Shown here: piece by piece, positions 35,410 through 42,628 of the stretch | How the letters are laid out: each line of letters begins with the position of its first letter | How positions within the stretch are numbered: the stretch's first letter is position 1 | IMG/VR virus record: IMGVR_UViG_3300037231_000129 | Location: 1-64,000 of that record | Origin: a virus | DNA length: 64,000 bases | Reading direction: 5' to 3' (one strand) | Translations under genes and position numbers: made by a program | The notes under the pieces: generated by a model | Told to the model about the DNA's origin: nothing | Seen by the model: only the letters and a program-made list of their open reading frames with translations | Database searches by the model: none

Positions 35410-35675
35410 GACGATTTCCTTATGACGCAACGGCAGTTGGGAGGGGTAGAGGCGGTGGGGTCGACCAGGATCGCGAGATACAGCGGCCCTTCGTCAACGA
35501 ATGGCCGGGGCATCGGCGCACCGGTTCGATCATCGCGCCAGACCTTGCCGATCCCGCCGCAGGGATCACACCGCTTGGCCGATAACCGATCCCAGTTGCG
35601 GAGCAGGCGCATAGACTCAGGAACGAAGGCACCGAGGCCTTGGCAGACCGGGCAGACGAAGACCGCGACGTTCAT
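35406..35675 (-). CDS. DnaJ-like zinc-ribbon protein
   Basis: 89 residues. CPVCQGLGAF and CDPCGGIGKV are two half-sites of a DnaJ-type CxxCxGxG zinc ribbon. A basic Arg/Asp tail and a C-terminal CRC follow. Chaperone-like adaptor or nucleic-acid binding are both possible. Confidence 0.7.
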   Translation of the reverse strand: MNVAVFVCPVCQGLGAFVPESMRLLRNWDRLSAKRCDPCGGIGKVWRDDRTGAPMPRPFVDEGPLYLAILVDPTASTPPNCRCVIRKSS

Positions 35676-35863
35676 GTTCCGTAGATCTCTTTGAGCCGCT
35701 TTTCGCTGTAATTGTCCGGATGCTCGCGGTTCAGTTCTTTCAGCTCTGCGACCGATTTGTTGACGACCCCGGCTATGTCCGCGTCGTCGCACATGAAGTC
35801 CCCATGCCAGCAGCATGCACACAAACACCTTGAGCATACGATCACCATTCGGTCGTCGTTCAT
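35672..35863 (-). CDS. Cys-rich small protein, conserved family
   Basis: 63 residues from ATG 35863. The start VCSRCLCACCWHGDFMCDDA with following AGVVNKSVAELKELNREHP is a short family I recognise from phages and alphaproteobacterial genomes. Four to six cysteines likely bind metal. Function unknown. Confidence 0.75.
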   Translation of the reverse strand: MNDDRMVIVCSRCLCACCWHGDFMCDDADIAGVVNKSVAELKELNREHPDNYSEKRLKEIYGT

Positions 35864-36150
35864 CGCCGGAATTGCTCCGGAATCGGGGTGCCGTCGGGCA
35901 TCTGCCCGTTGCGGTACCAATCAGGGGTTTTGTTGGTGGATTCCAGCCGGCCGGGCGGGTAGCCCGCCTGGGTCAGGCGCCTGTTAAAATCGCCCATTTG
36001 CTCGCTTTGGTTCTGGAACACCCAGGCGACCTCGTTGCGGAATTGCTCGTAACGAGCAGTCAGCTTGAACAGCATGACGATCAGGAGGGTCTCGAGCATG
36101 ACGGACGCGACGATGACAGCGATCAGGACGATCCAATCGAATAAGGTCAT
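35860..36150 (-). CDS. Membrane-anchored coiled-coil protein
   Basis: 96 residues. N-terminal span IVLIAVIVASVMLETLLIVM, then a charged helix (ARYEQFRNEVAWVFQNQSEQ) and a Pro/Arg tail. The build fits a spanin i-type or superinfection-exclusion protein, but there is no specific motif. Confidence 0.65.
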   Translation of the reverse strand: MTLFDWIVLIAVIVASVMLETLLIVMLFKLTARYEQFRNEVAWVFQNQSEQMGDFNRRLTQAGYPPGRLESTNKTPDWYRNGQMPDGTPIPEQFRR

Positions 36151-36151
36151 G

Positions 36152-36370
36152 TCACACCCCCTGTGCTGTGCTGATCTGCGGGCAATCGATCACGATCGGC
36201 GCCGGCCGGCCGAGGCAAGGCGCGTTGCCCTCGGTTGACCAGGGTCGCTCGTAGCAGCGCATGCACCGTCCCATGTAGCTGTGCAAATCGCCCCATAAAT
36301 GGCCGCTTTTGTCGGACGTTAGGGCGACAGGGAACCGGGGAAACTCGGACGCGAGTGAATCTTGGCTCAT
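36152..36370 (-). CDS. Small Cys-containing protein
   Basis: 72 residues, TGATG overlap. CMRCYERPWSTEG and CPQIS give a possible zinc site: the pattern H..MGRCMRCYERPW...G..PC is known from small phage proteins without function. Confidence 0.6.
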   Translation of the reverse strand: MSQDSLASEFPRFPVALTSDKSGHLWGDLHSYMGRCMRCYERPWSTEGNAPCLGRPAPIVIDCPQISTAQGV

Positions 36371-36633
36371 CACCCGCTGACCCTTGTCTGATTGTGGTAG
36401 ATATCGAGCCTGATCTGATTTGCCGCGATCTGCTCTTCGAGGTTGGTTATCGCCCGCTCAAGCCGCTCCACGATTGCTGGGAAATAACCGATAAGCTTAA
36501 CGCCATCGCAGATCGTTTGCAGATCGATCAGCACCAGGTGGTCTTCCATGATCTGGAATGTGAGATCACGGATCATCCGGAATCGCCACATTTCGTCTGC
36601 GCGAGCGCTGTGTGGGTAGAGCTGAGTGACCAT
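36370..36633 (-). CDS. Small helical hypothetical protein
   Basis: 87 residues, TGATG overlap with the zinc-ribbon gene. A long amphipathic helix with heptads (VERLERAITNLEEQIAANQI). Unknown. Confidence 0.6.
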   Translation of the reverse strand: MVTQLYPHSARADEMWRFRMIRDLTFQIMEDHLVLIDLQTICDGVKLIGYFPAIVERLERAITNLEEQIAANQIRLDIYHNQTRVSG

Positions 36634-36857
36634 CAACCCGTGACCTCTTCCGGGGCGTCGTCATCGATGTGGCGCTCATTCCAAGTTGTGCGCCCCAACG
36701 CCAACGTTTCAGCAGCTACGTGAGGTGCTACCAAGCAAAAATCCGCCACACACGAAACCATGACCTTCTCTGGACCACCCCCATGCCAGGATTCGACCTG
36801 GGGAATTTCACCGCACCAGGGACACCCTTTGAAGCCTTCGACGACGAAGATCGCCAT
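36633..36857 (-). CDS. Lar-like zinc-ribbon protein
   Basis: 74 residues from ATG 36857 with a GGAG site. GCPWCGEIPQVESWHGGG, a VMVSCVADFC pair and the terminal TTWNERH match the layout of Lar-type proteins (CPxCG...C..C...WN.R). E. coli Lar alleviates type I restriction; a similar role is possible but unproven for this weak match. Confidence 0.7.
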   Translation of the reverse strand: MAIFVVEGFKGCPWCGEIPQVESWHGGGPEKVMVSCVADFCLVAPHVAAETLALGRTTWNERHIDDDAPEEVTG

Positions 36858-36911
36858 GTCACTCTCCTGCCTTGAACGGCACACGGTCATAGACACCTTT
36901 TCGAACCCGGG

Positions 36912-38447
36912 TCAACGGTTGCCCCGCGGGCCAGTGACCGGCGCCAGCCCCATCGCCTGCCGCAACGCGTTCTCCGATTCCAGCACCTTCTCGGCCTGCG
37001 CCTTCAGGAATTCAAACAGTCCGTCGGTGCCGTTGATGAACATCGCGAAGCCGGACGCGACCGCGTCGACCTGGTCGTCATGCGCGCCGGTGGGGAAGCT
37101 CTGGATTTCTTCCAGGAAGTCCTCGTTCCAGCCCGCCCGGTAGTAGAAGACATTGCCGGCGGAGGCCTGCGACGCCAGCGGCGAGGCGCGAACCGACTTC
37201 GAGCCGGTCGCCGGTTCCCATTTCACGGTGTAGCCGGCGAGCTGCTTGACCAGGTAAGCGATCTGGTATTTGCCCGCCTGCGCCGGATCCTGCGGAATGA
37301 AGATCGGGATCGATTTACCATCCTGCGCGGCGGTGGTGCTGATCAAGGTCTCGACGCCGCCGGGATCAAACCGTTCCCGAGTAATGTGGCCGATGATGTA
37401 GGTCTTGGTCGCCGGATGAAAACCGAACTTGCAGCCCACCGTCCAGTCCGGATCGGCGCTGCCCATCTTCTCGGTCGCCGCGAGATCCCATGCCCGTACC
37501 CAGATAACGCCGTGCGGGATCGCCTCGAGCGGCTTGAACCAGGCCCGCTTGAATAGACCACCCTCACGCGGCTGCGGCCGCTGCTGCTGCTGTCCGGCCA
37601 CCGCATAGCCGTCCTGGCCGCCCAGGTTCTTCCACAGGCCGTCCAGCACCACCTCTGAGAACTTCTCCGGCCACAACGGCTCGCCCTCGGTGGTGCGCCA
37701 GTCGAATTCATGGCGATTGGGGTGCTTGAGCTCAAATCGCGCCGGCAGCACGACGGTGTAGTAACCGCGGCGGATGCACTCGCCGGCGACGTCTTTGTCA
37801 TTGATCCGCTGCTGCACCACCATCGACACGCCGCGCTCGGGGGCGTTGAACCGGCCCGACATGGTTTCAAACCAGAAAATCCGCGCCATGGTGATTTCGG
37901 CGGGGCTATCTCCCGAAGTGATGTCGTGCGGATCATCGAAGATATTGAAATCGCTACCATGTCCGGTTACACCGGTGCCGGGCGACCCTACGAAACGAAC
38001 CCCGCCTTCGGTGGTCTGGTAGTGCGTCTTGGTGTTCTGATCGCGCCGGAATCGCACTTCCGGCCATCGGGCCTGATACCAGGGGCTTTCGATCAACCGC
38101 CGCGACGCGCTGGCATCCCGGGTGGCGAGCGGCTGGGCGTAGCTCGCGGTGATGAACTTCGCGGACGGCCACCAGGTCCATACCCAGGCGGGAAACGCCA
38201 CGCTGCAAAGCAGGGACTTCGAATAGCGTGGCGGGATGCAGATGACGATTTGCTGGATGTCGCGACGGGCGGCACGCTGCAGGTGGTAGCAAATGACCCG
38301 GATATGCCGGCCGTCTTTGAACGGCTCTGGATCCATAATGGGCCACGCCATCTTGTAGAAATCGATGAACGATCGTCGGCCGAGCTCGCGTTCGACGTCG
38401 ATCCGATGGCTCAGGAAATCGATGGTGTCATTGTCAGTGGCGAGCAT
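36912..38447 (-). CDS. terL: Terminase large subunit
   Basis: 511 residues from ATG 38447 (a TTG at 38483 would add 12). Packaging ATPase: IPPRYSKSLL with Walker A lysine K77 (PPRYSKS at 72-78), Walker B FNIFDDPHD (D171, D172) and a motif III-like region. Nuclease half: VRAWDLAATEK (D321), SADPDWTVG (D332/D334), PQDPAQAG and the closing GAHDDQVDAVA (D457, D458). This enzyme cuts concatemers and pumps DNA into the prohead through the portal. Unusually, the gene is separated from its candidate small subunit by about 7 kb including a plus-strand island, and faces a divergent gene 36 bases away. Confidence 0.94.
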   Translation of the reverse strand: MLATDNDTIDFLSHRIDVERELGRRSFIDFYKMAWPIMDPEPFKDGRHIRVICYHLQRAARRDIQQIVICIPPRYSKSLLCSVAFPAWVWTWWPSAKFITASYAQPLATRDASASRRLIESPWYQARWPEVRFRRDQNTKTHYQTTEGGVRFVGSPGTGVTGHGSDFNIFDDPHDITSGDSPAEITMARIFWFETMSGRFNAPERGVSMVVQQRINDKDVAGECIRRGYYTVVLPARFELKHPNRHEFDWRTTEGEPLWPEKFSEVVLDGLWKNLGGQDGYAVAGQQQQRPQPREGGLFKRAWFKPLEAIPHGVIWVRAWDLAATEKMGSADPDWTVGCKFGFHPATKTYIIGHITRERFDPGGVETLISTTAAQDGKSIPIFIPQDPAQAGKYQIAYLVKQLAGYTVKWEPATGSKSVRASPLASQASAGNVFYYRAGWNEDFLEEIQSFPTGAHDDQVDAVASGFAMFINGTDGLFEFLKAQAEKVLESENALRQAMGLAPVTGPRGNR

Positions 38448-38483
38448 TGGGTCTACGGTAATGGACCAAAGAGGGGTATCCAA

Positions 38484-38996
38484 ATGTCACACTATACCGG
38501 TCCTAATCCGGCGGCGATTAAGTTCGTGGAAAACGTCCCCGATGAATTTGCGGAGATGTGCCGTATTTCCAATGGGATACTGTATTTGCACATTTGGGTG
38601 CCCGGACCGGATTCTGAGAAGCGATTTGCCGACACAACCGATCGAGATGCTCAAGTGGACCGCTATCTCGTTGAAACCTTCTTCAAATCTCTCGCCAGCC
38701 ACGAAAACCCGTTCTGTATGCTTTGCGACACCCGTTTCCATATCGCGGCACCATCGCTTGAACCACCGCCGCTCGTAAATCCGAACATCTATCCCGTCGC
38801 CATTGCGATTTTGCGACCCGATCTCGATGTCGGAAAGAAGCATCGTGAAATGCCCGCCATTATCAGTGGGATATGCGACGATTGTGCCGGGCGTCATCCC
38901 GACCTCTACCAGACTCTGGCCCTTTTTTATGGTCGCTATTACCTTGATGGGGTCCGGCTGATCGACCGCTCGACACACGAGCCCGGTCATGCCTGA
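38484..38996 (+). CDS. Zinc-binding hypothetical protein
   Basis: 170 residues; GAGGGG ends six bases before ATG 38484. FCMLCDTRF near residue 75 and ICDDCAGRH near 130 form a probable zinc site. Beta-rich middle. First gene of an eight-gene plus-strand island. I prefer this over an antisense frame covering the same span because of the ribosome site, the Cys pairs and the overlapping next gene. Confidence 0.75.
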   Translation: MSHYTGPNPAAIKFVENVPDEFAEMCRISNGILYLHIWVPGPDSEKRFADTTDRDAQVDRYLVETFFKSLASHENPFCMLCDTRFHIAAPSLEPPPLVNPNIYPVAIAILRPDLDVGKKHREMPAIISGICDDCAGRHPDLYQTLALFYGRYYLDGVRLIDRSTHEPGHA

Positions 38997-39243
38997 TTCA
39001 CCTATCCGCACAACACAAGAGACGATCGCGATCTACGAGCAAGATTGGCGGGATACGCTTGGCCGCGAAATGACCTTCGAAACATACGTTCAGGGAAGGG
39101 TCGATCAAACGATGCTCGATCTTCAAAAAATCCAGGAAATCCTGAAATGGCTGAGAGCAGGCCCATCAAAGCGATCGCGTATCGAGCACGAAAACAGGCT
39201 ATTTAGCCGCCACATCGTATTTCCCGAGGTGAACGATGGCTGA
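38989..39243 (+). CDS. Small hypothetical protein
   Basis: 84 residues, overlapping the previous gene by eight bases. Acidic helical (TFETYVQGRVDQTMLDLQKI), no cysteines. Unknown. Confidence 0.65.
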   Translation: MPDSPIRTTQETIAIYEQDWRDTLGREMTFETYVQGRVDQTMLDLQKIQEILKWLRAGPSKRSRIEHENRLFSRHIVFPEVNDG

Positions 39244-39538
39244 CCGACAATTCTTAGAACAGCTGACCAAACAACTCGCCAACGATGGCAAGCTGATCGA
39301 ATCCGGCTACGTCGCGATGCGGCTTCACTGCATGGATCGGGACGCGCCGCCCGACCAGGTGCGGGAAATGCGCATGGCGTTCATGGCCGGCGCGCAACAT
39401 CTGTTCAGCAGCCTCATGGTTACGCTGGATCCCGAGCATGAGCCGACGGAGGCGGATATGCGGCGGATGGACCTGATCGACAAAGAGCTTCGCGCGTTCA
39501 TCCCAGAGTTGAACAAGTGGGTGGCCGCTCATGGCTAA
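39236..39538 (+). CDS. Conserved helical phage protein
   Basis: 100 residues. The pattern LANDGKLIESGYVAMRL, MRMAFMAGAQHLFSSLM and TEADMRRMDLI identifies a short family common in phages of many hosts, with no assigned function. Confidence 0.75.
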   Translation: MADRQFLEQLTKQLANDGKLIESGYVAMRLHCMDRDAPPDQVREMRMAFMAGAQHLFSSLMVTLDPEHEPTEADMRRMDLIDKELRAFIPELNKWVAAHG

Positions 39539-39755
39539 ATTTGGGAGCATCTTCGATTACGCTGAGCAGGTCACAATCGATGGCGACCACAGTCTCAAAG
39601 CGGTGGTAACTGGCTTTCACTTCGGTCCGCCGGGCTACGAGATGATCGATGTAGCCTGGATTCACAACGGCGAGCAGAAGACCGCGACGGTCCATGCCTG
39701 CCGATTGAAATCGACGCTCAATAAGCCGCTGCCGCCGGGATACCTCAAGCCATGA
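39531..39755 (+). CDS. Small hypothetical protein
   Basis: 74 residues, beta-rich (YAEQVTIDGDHSLKAVVTGF; MIDVAWIHNGEQKTATVHAC). Unknown. Confidence 0.65.
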   Translation: MAKFGSIFDYAEQVTIDGDHSLKAVVTGFHFGPPGYEMIDVAWIHNGEQKTATVHACRLKSTLNKPLPPGYLKP

Positions 39756-40027
39756 ACGAACCCCTCTACGGCTGGTTCGACAAGGCTGACGCACCACCGG
39801 TCTACGAGCCGCCCCTCGACACGCCCTGCCCCTATTGCGGGCTTCCCTGCACGGACGACGATGTCCGCACCCACAGCTTCGTCAGCCTGGAGCGCCGCGC
39901 CGGCAGACGGTCGTATTTCTACCGCACGCACCAGACCTGCGACGACCAGGCCTCGGAGGGAGAGCAGGAATCCATTTTCAACGGCGTGGTCGAGCAGATC
40001 GCCGTGATCGAGGGCGAAGAGCCATGA
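39752..40027 (+). CDS. Zinc-ribbon hypothetical protein
   Basis: 91 residues, ATGA overlap. CPYCGLPCTDDD pairs with a distal H..C (YRTHQTCDDQ) in a likely treble-clef or ribbon site. Acidic C-terminal helix. Confidence 0.65.
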   Translation: MNEPLYGWFDKADAPPVYEPPLDTPCPYCGLPCTDDDVRTHSFVSLERRAGRRSYFYRTHQTCDDQASEGEQESIFNGVVEQIAVIEGEEP

Positions 40028-40203
40028 CGCAATCCATTCCTCCCGCAAGGCCGGCCAACAACAACGATCGGATTCCCAAGAATTTCATAAGCTTCAGCGA
40101 TCTCGCGACAGGCATGGGACTAGATGAAGACGTTCTTCTGCAACGGCTCGCAAAGATTTTCAGCAAGCGAGACATCCCTGCAGCCGAGGGTGAACCGCCG
40201 TAA
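40024..40203 (+). CDS. Tiny hypothetical protein
   Basis: 59 residues, ATGA overlap. The second half (FISFSDLATGMGLDEDVLLQ) looks like a single winged or homeodomain-like helical unit. Unknown. Confidence 0.55.
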   Translation: MTQSIPPARPANNNDRIPKNFISFSDLATGMGLDEDVLLQRLAKIFSKRDIPAAEGEPP

Positions 40204-40222
40204 CCGAACAGGAGACAAACCC

Positions 40223-40432
40223 ATGGATTACACGGCCTCCCAGCAGCTTGTCGTCGATGAACGCAACGCGCTGGAAGCAAAGATGACGACGCTGGTGGAG
40301 TACATCGCGAACTCGGAAGAATTCGCGCTGCTGCCTGTCGAAGACCGCGGCCGGCTGCGGATCCAGCTGTCGATCATGCGCCAGTACAGCGACATTCTGT
40401 TCGTCCGGATTGACCATTTCGCCAAGCCATGA
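40223..40432 (+). CDS. Widespread small coiled phage protein
   Basis: 69 residues; AGGAGA precedes ATG 40223. QQLVVDERNALEAKMTTLVE followed by MRQYSDILFVRIDHF is the signature of a short helical family found in very many phages, often annotated only as hypothetical. Confidence 0.75.
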   Translation: MDYTASQQLVVDERNALEAKMTTLVEYIANSEEFALLPVEDRGRLRIQLSIMRQYSDILFVRIDHFAKP

Positions 40433-40695
40433 GCCGCGCATCTCACCCTGAAGCCACCGCCGACGAAGTCTTCATCGGCAACATCTGGCGCAGCGATTTC
40501 TCGAAGATCGGTTGGAAAACCAAGCGACTTGGCCGGATCGCTTATGCGAGCGATGGCCGGGAAATTCCCAAGCACCAGGCATTCTCGCCTGTCTTCGCGA
40601 GTCGCGAAGAGGTTGAGGCCGCTGGTGTGGCAATCCCCGATACCGGCGTCATCGATCACTGTTGGCACGGCAAACTGAACTCTCGACCCCTCTGA
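40429..40695 (+). CDS. Small hypothetical protein
   Basis: 88 residues, ATGA overlap. Basic (FSKIGWKTKRLGRIAYASDG). Last gene of the island; its end overlaps 40 bases with a convergent minus-strand frame. Confidence 0.65.
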   Translation: MSRASHPEATADEVFIGNIWRSDFSKIGWKTKRLGRIAYASDGREIPKHQAFSPVFASREEVEAAGVAIPDTGVIDHCWHGKLNSRPL

Positions 40696-40934
40696 AACGG
40701 CACGCGGGGATGACGCTGATCACGCCTGCGACGACGCGCCATCTGATTGCCGAGCTGCGCGCTCAGTGCCGGGAAATGCCGGCGCTGGCGTAGCCGGAAT
40801 GGGCGTAAGCGGTTCATCGCGCGCCATGTGGCCGTGTCGACCACGACCATCGTTTCCGGCCATGGGACCTTCCACTGATCCCAGAACGCGTGCAGCGCCG
40901 CGTCGATCTCGATGATCATCTGGCTATCTGGCAT
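40656..40934 (-). CDS. Small hypothetical protein, uncertain
   Basis: 92 residues (ATG 40934 or 40919). The first 45 residues are plausible (IIEIDAALHAFWDQWKVPWP) and the rest is unusually Arg-rich, so the true stop may have been altered by a frameshift, or this may be a remnant. It overlaps the convergent gene by 40 bases. The preceding spacer contains a short imperfect repeat of GCCAGATAGCCAGA. Confidence 0.4.
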   Translation of the reverse strand: MPDSQMIIEIDAALHAFWDQWKVPWPETMVVVDTATWRAMNRLRPFRLRQRRHFPALSAQLGNQMARRRRRDQRHPRVPFQRGREFSLPCQQ

Positions 40935-40956
40935 TCTGGCTATCTGGCTTTCCGTC

Positions 40957-41151
40957 TCAATGGTTCATCGACGGCCGCGCAGCGCGTCCTGTCGGCGTCA
41001 GGCGCACCATTGGTCGCGGCCAGTTAGAGACCTCGATCAAGCTGTTCATGAGAAGCTCCTGGAACGATCTCCACTCAATAAGCCCATAATCGATGGGCTG
41101 CCATTCCGGCGTGATCAGCGCCAGCACGCGACGCCCCGCCGGCGAGATCAA
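40957..41151 (-). CDS. Small possible winged-helix protein
   Basis: 64 residues. ALITPEWQPIDYGLIEWRSF with MVRLTPTGRAARPS resembles the last helix and wing of a small winged-helix fold. Low information; found between two minus-strand genes of the same run. Confidence 0.5.
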   Translation of the reverse strand: MISPAGRRVLALITPEWQPIDYGLIEWRSFQELLMNSLIEVSNWPRPMVRLTPTGRAARPSMNH

Positions 41152-41164
41152 ATCTTGCGATGAC

Positions 41165-41692
41165 TTAGGTGTCAGCTTTGCTCACGGGAAGCAGAGACAC
41201 TGACATAGAATCGATCCCGTAGGCCTTGAGCGTCGTGCGTGCCTCGATCAGCTGCTCGACCACATCCCGCATCTGGTTGTCGGTCCATTCAGGCCGCGTA
41301 TCAGCGCCAGGCCGGTCTTTCGGCCCACAGCTTTGCAGCAAGTCTTCCAGCTCGGCGGAGGTAGCCCGCGGTAGCCGCCAATTGAGCCGCGATCGCCGGC
41401 GCGAAGTTTCCCTGCTTGCCGCCATGCGCCGCAGCTTGATGAGCTGCTCGAGCACGTCCCTCATTTGACCATCGAGCAGCTCTAGGTCGAGTAGTCTGCG
41501 GAGTGTTCGGGCATAACAGAGCCACGTGTCGCGACTGATGTGCAACGGCACCTCGAGGCGGGAATTGACCGCGAAATGCCAGAGCAGGAACTGAGGATTG
41601 TCGAGTTCTGATGGTCTGCCTGCGTTCTCGGCTTCGATCTGCCAGTGCTCGGCCCCGTCGGTGATATTGGGAACGTGCAAATTGTCGCTCAT
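41165..41692 (-). CDS. Hypothetical protein
   Basis: 175 residues from ATG 41692 (ATGA overlap). Two similar helices, QMRDVLEQLIKLRRMAASRE and QMRDVVEQLIEARTTLKAYG, lie about 70 residues apart and suggest an internal duplication. Unknown function. Confidence 0.6.
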   Translation of the reverse strand: MSDNLHVPNITDGAEHWQIEAENAGRPSELDNPQFLLWHFAVNSRLEVPLHISRDTWLCYARTLRRLLDLELLDGQMRDVLEQLIKLRRMAASRETSRRRSRLNWRLPRATSAELEDLLQSCGPKDRPGADTRPEWTDNQMRDVVEQLIEARTTLKAYGIDSMSVSLLPVSKADT

Positions 41693-42069
41693 GTGAGCGG
41701 CCACGCGAGGCCCAGCGCGGCCGCGACCTCCATCGACGTGATCTCCCATCCCTCCTCGGTGTCGCCCTCCTGGCGCATGACGTGAAACGCCGGCAGGGCG
41801 TCCTCAGGAAACAGGTCGGCGGCGATCGGCGTCTCGTCCACCACCTCGACACCGCCATGAAAGCCTTCCACGGGCTCGACGGTGATCGGCGCGTCGTCAC
41901 CGTTGGGATTGTGGACGATGTGGCGCAGCTCGCCGCTGAGCAGCGTGACGTCGAACGGTGGTGGCCCGAAGCCGCCCAGCATGAGCGTCACTTTCGGAAT
42001 TTCGCGCCAGGTGCCGTTTTCGATCCAGCCCCAGGCGCGCCCGTCGTCGAGATTGTCGAACTTGGCCAT
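41689..42069 (-). CDS. Hypothetical protein
   Basis: 126 residues, acidic, beta-rich (KVTLMLGGFGPPPFDVTLLS). ATG 42069 follows the previous stop. No family. Confidence 0.6.
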   Translation of the reverse strand: MAKFDNLDDGRAWGWIENGTWREIPKVTLMLGGFGPPPFDVTLLSGELRHIVHNPNGDDAPITVEPVEGFHGGVEVVDETPIAADLFPEDALPAFHVMRQEGDTEEGWEITSMEVAAALGLAWPLT

Positions 42070-42306
42070 TTAGCGCTCCAGCCCTTTAGCGTCGGGCACC
42101 TCCAGCCGAAAGTTGATGATCGTGCCGAGGACAGCCTCGACTGGCTGCATAACAAGAACCACAGGCGCCAACCGATTACAGGCTACCCACCCAGACAAAA
42201 ATGCCCGGCGATGCATGCCTTCCTCGCGCACGGTCAGGGTTCCAAGGTGTTGCCGATAGGCCGCATAATCTGCGTACATGGCTTTACGCTTTTCGTCATC
42301 AGTCAT
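42070..42306 (-). CDS. Small hypothetical protein
   Basis: 78 residues from ATG 42306; AGGA precedes it by about seven bases. Helical N-terminus (DDEKRKAMYADYAAYRQHLG) with hydrophobic C-terminal beta segment. Unknown. Confidence 0.55.
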   Translation of the reverse strand: MTDDEKRKAMYADYAAYRQHLGTLTVREEGMHRRAFLSGWVACNRLAPVVLVMQPVEAVLGTIINFRLEVPDAKGLER

Positions 42307-42571
42307 GAGGAAGATCCTGCCAAGCATGTTCGACAGCTTCGACCCGCTGCCATCCTTCGAAGTGGATCAGCGTCTCGGCATCGACCTTGCGCGCGAAACG
42401 GAGAGCCTTGCTTGCGTCGTTCGTCCACAAATCGGGCGTCACCAGCGCTTGCTGCCATTCCCATCGCGACGCCGGCCCAGCTGCATACCAGGACGGTGAT
42501 CCTACTCCTCGTCGCTCGATGAGCCAGCCGGTTTCAGCAACCGCTGGCGTCGTCTTGCCGAGATCCCCCAT
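42299..42571 (-). CDS. Conserved small phage protein
   Basis: 90 residues. GWLIERRGVGSPSWYAAG, then TPDLWTNDASKALRFARKVD and an acidic end fit a short family frequent in phages, in which the D..KA..FA...DA motif is typical. No function is known. Confidence 0.7.
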   Translation of the reverse strand: MGDLGKTTPAVAETGWLIERRGVGSPSWYAAGPASRWEWQQALVTPDLWTNDASKALRFARKVDAETLIHFEGWQRVEAVEHAWQDLPHD

Positions 42572-42628
42572 GACGCACCGCTTTCCAGTTGCGGCGGCCC
42601 CCGAGCAGCAACGCGAGGGCCGCGTTGA

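Noticed and set aside
37710-38483. Upstream extension of the 38484 plus-strand gene
   Set aside because: It would be antisense to the terminase for 770 bases; the ATG at 38484 has its own ribosome site.
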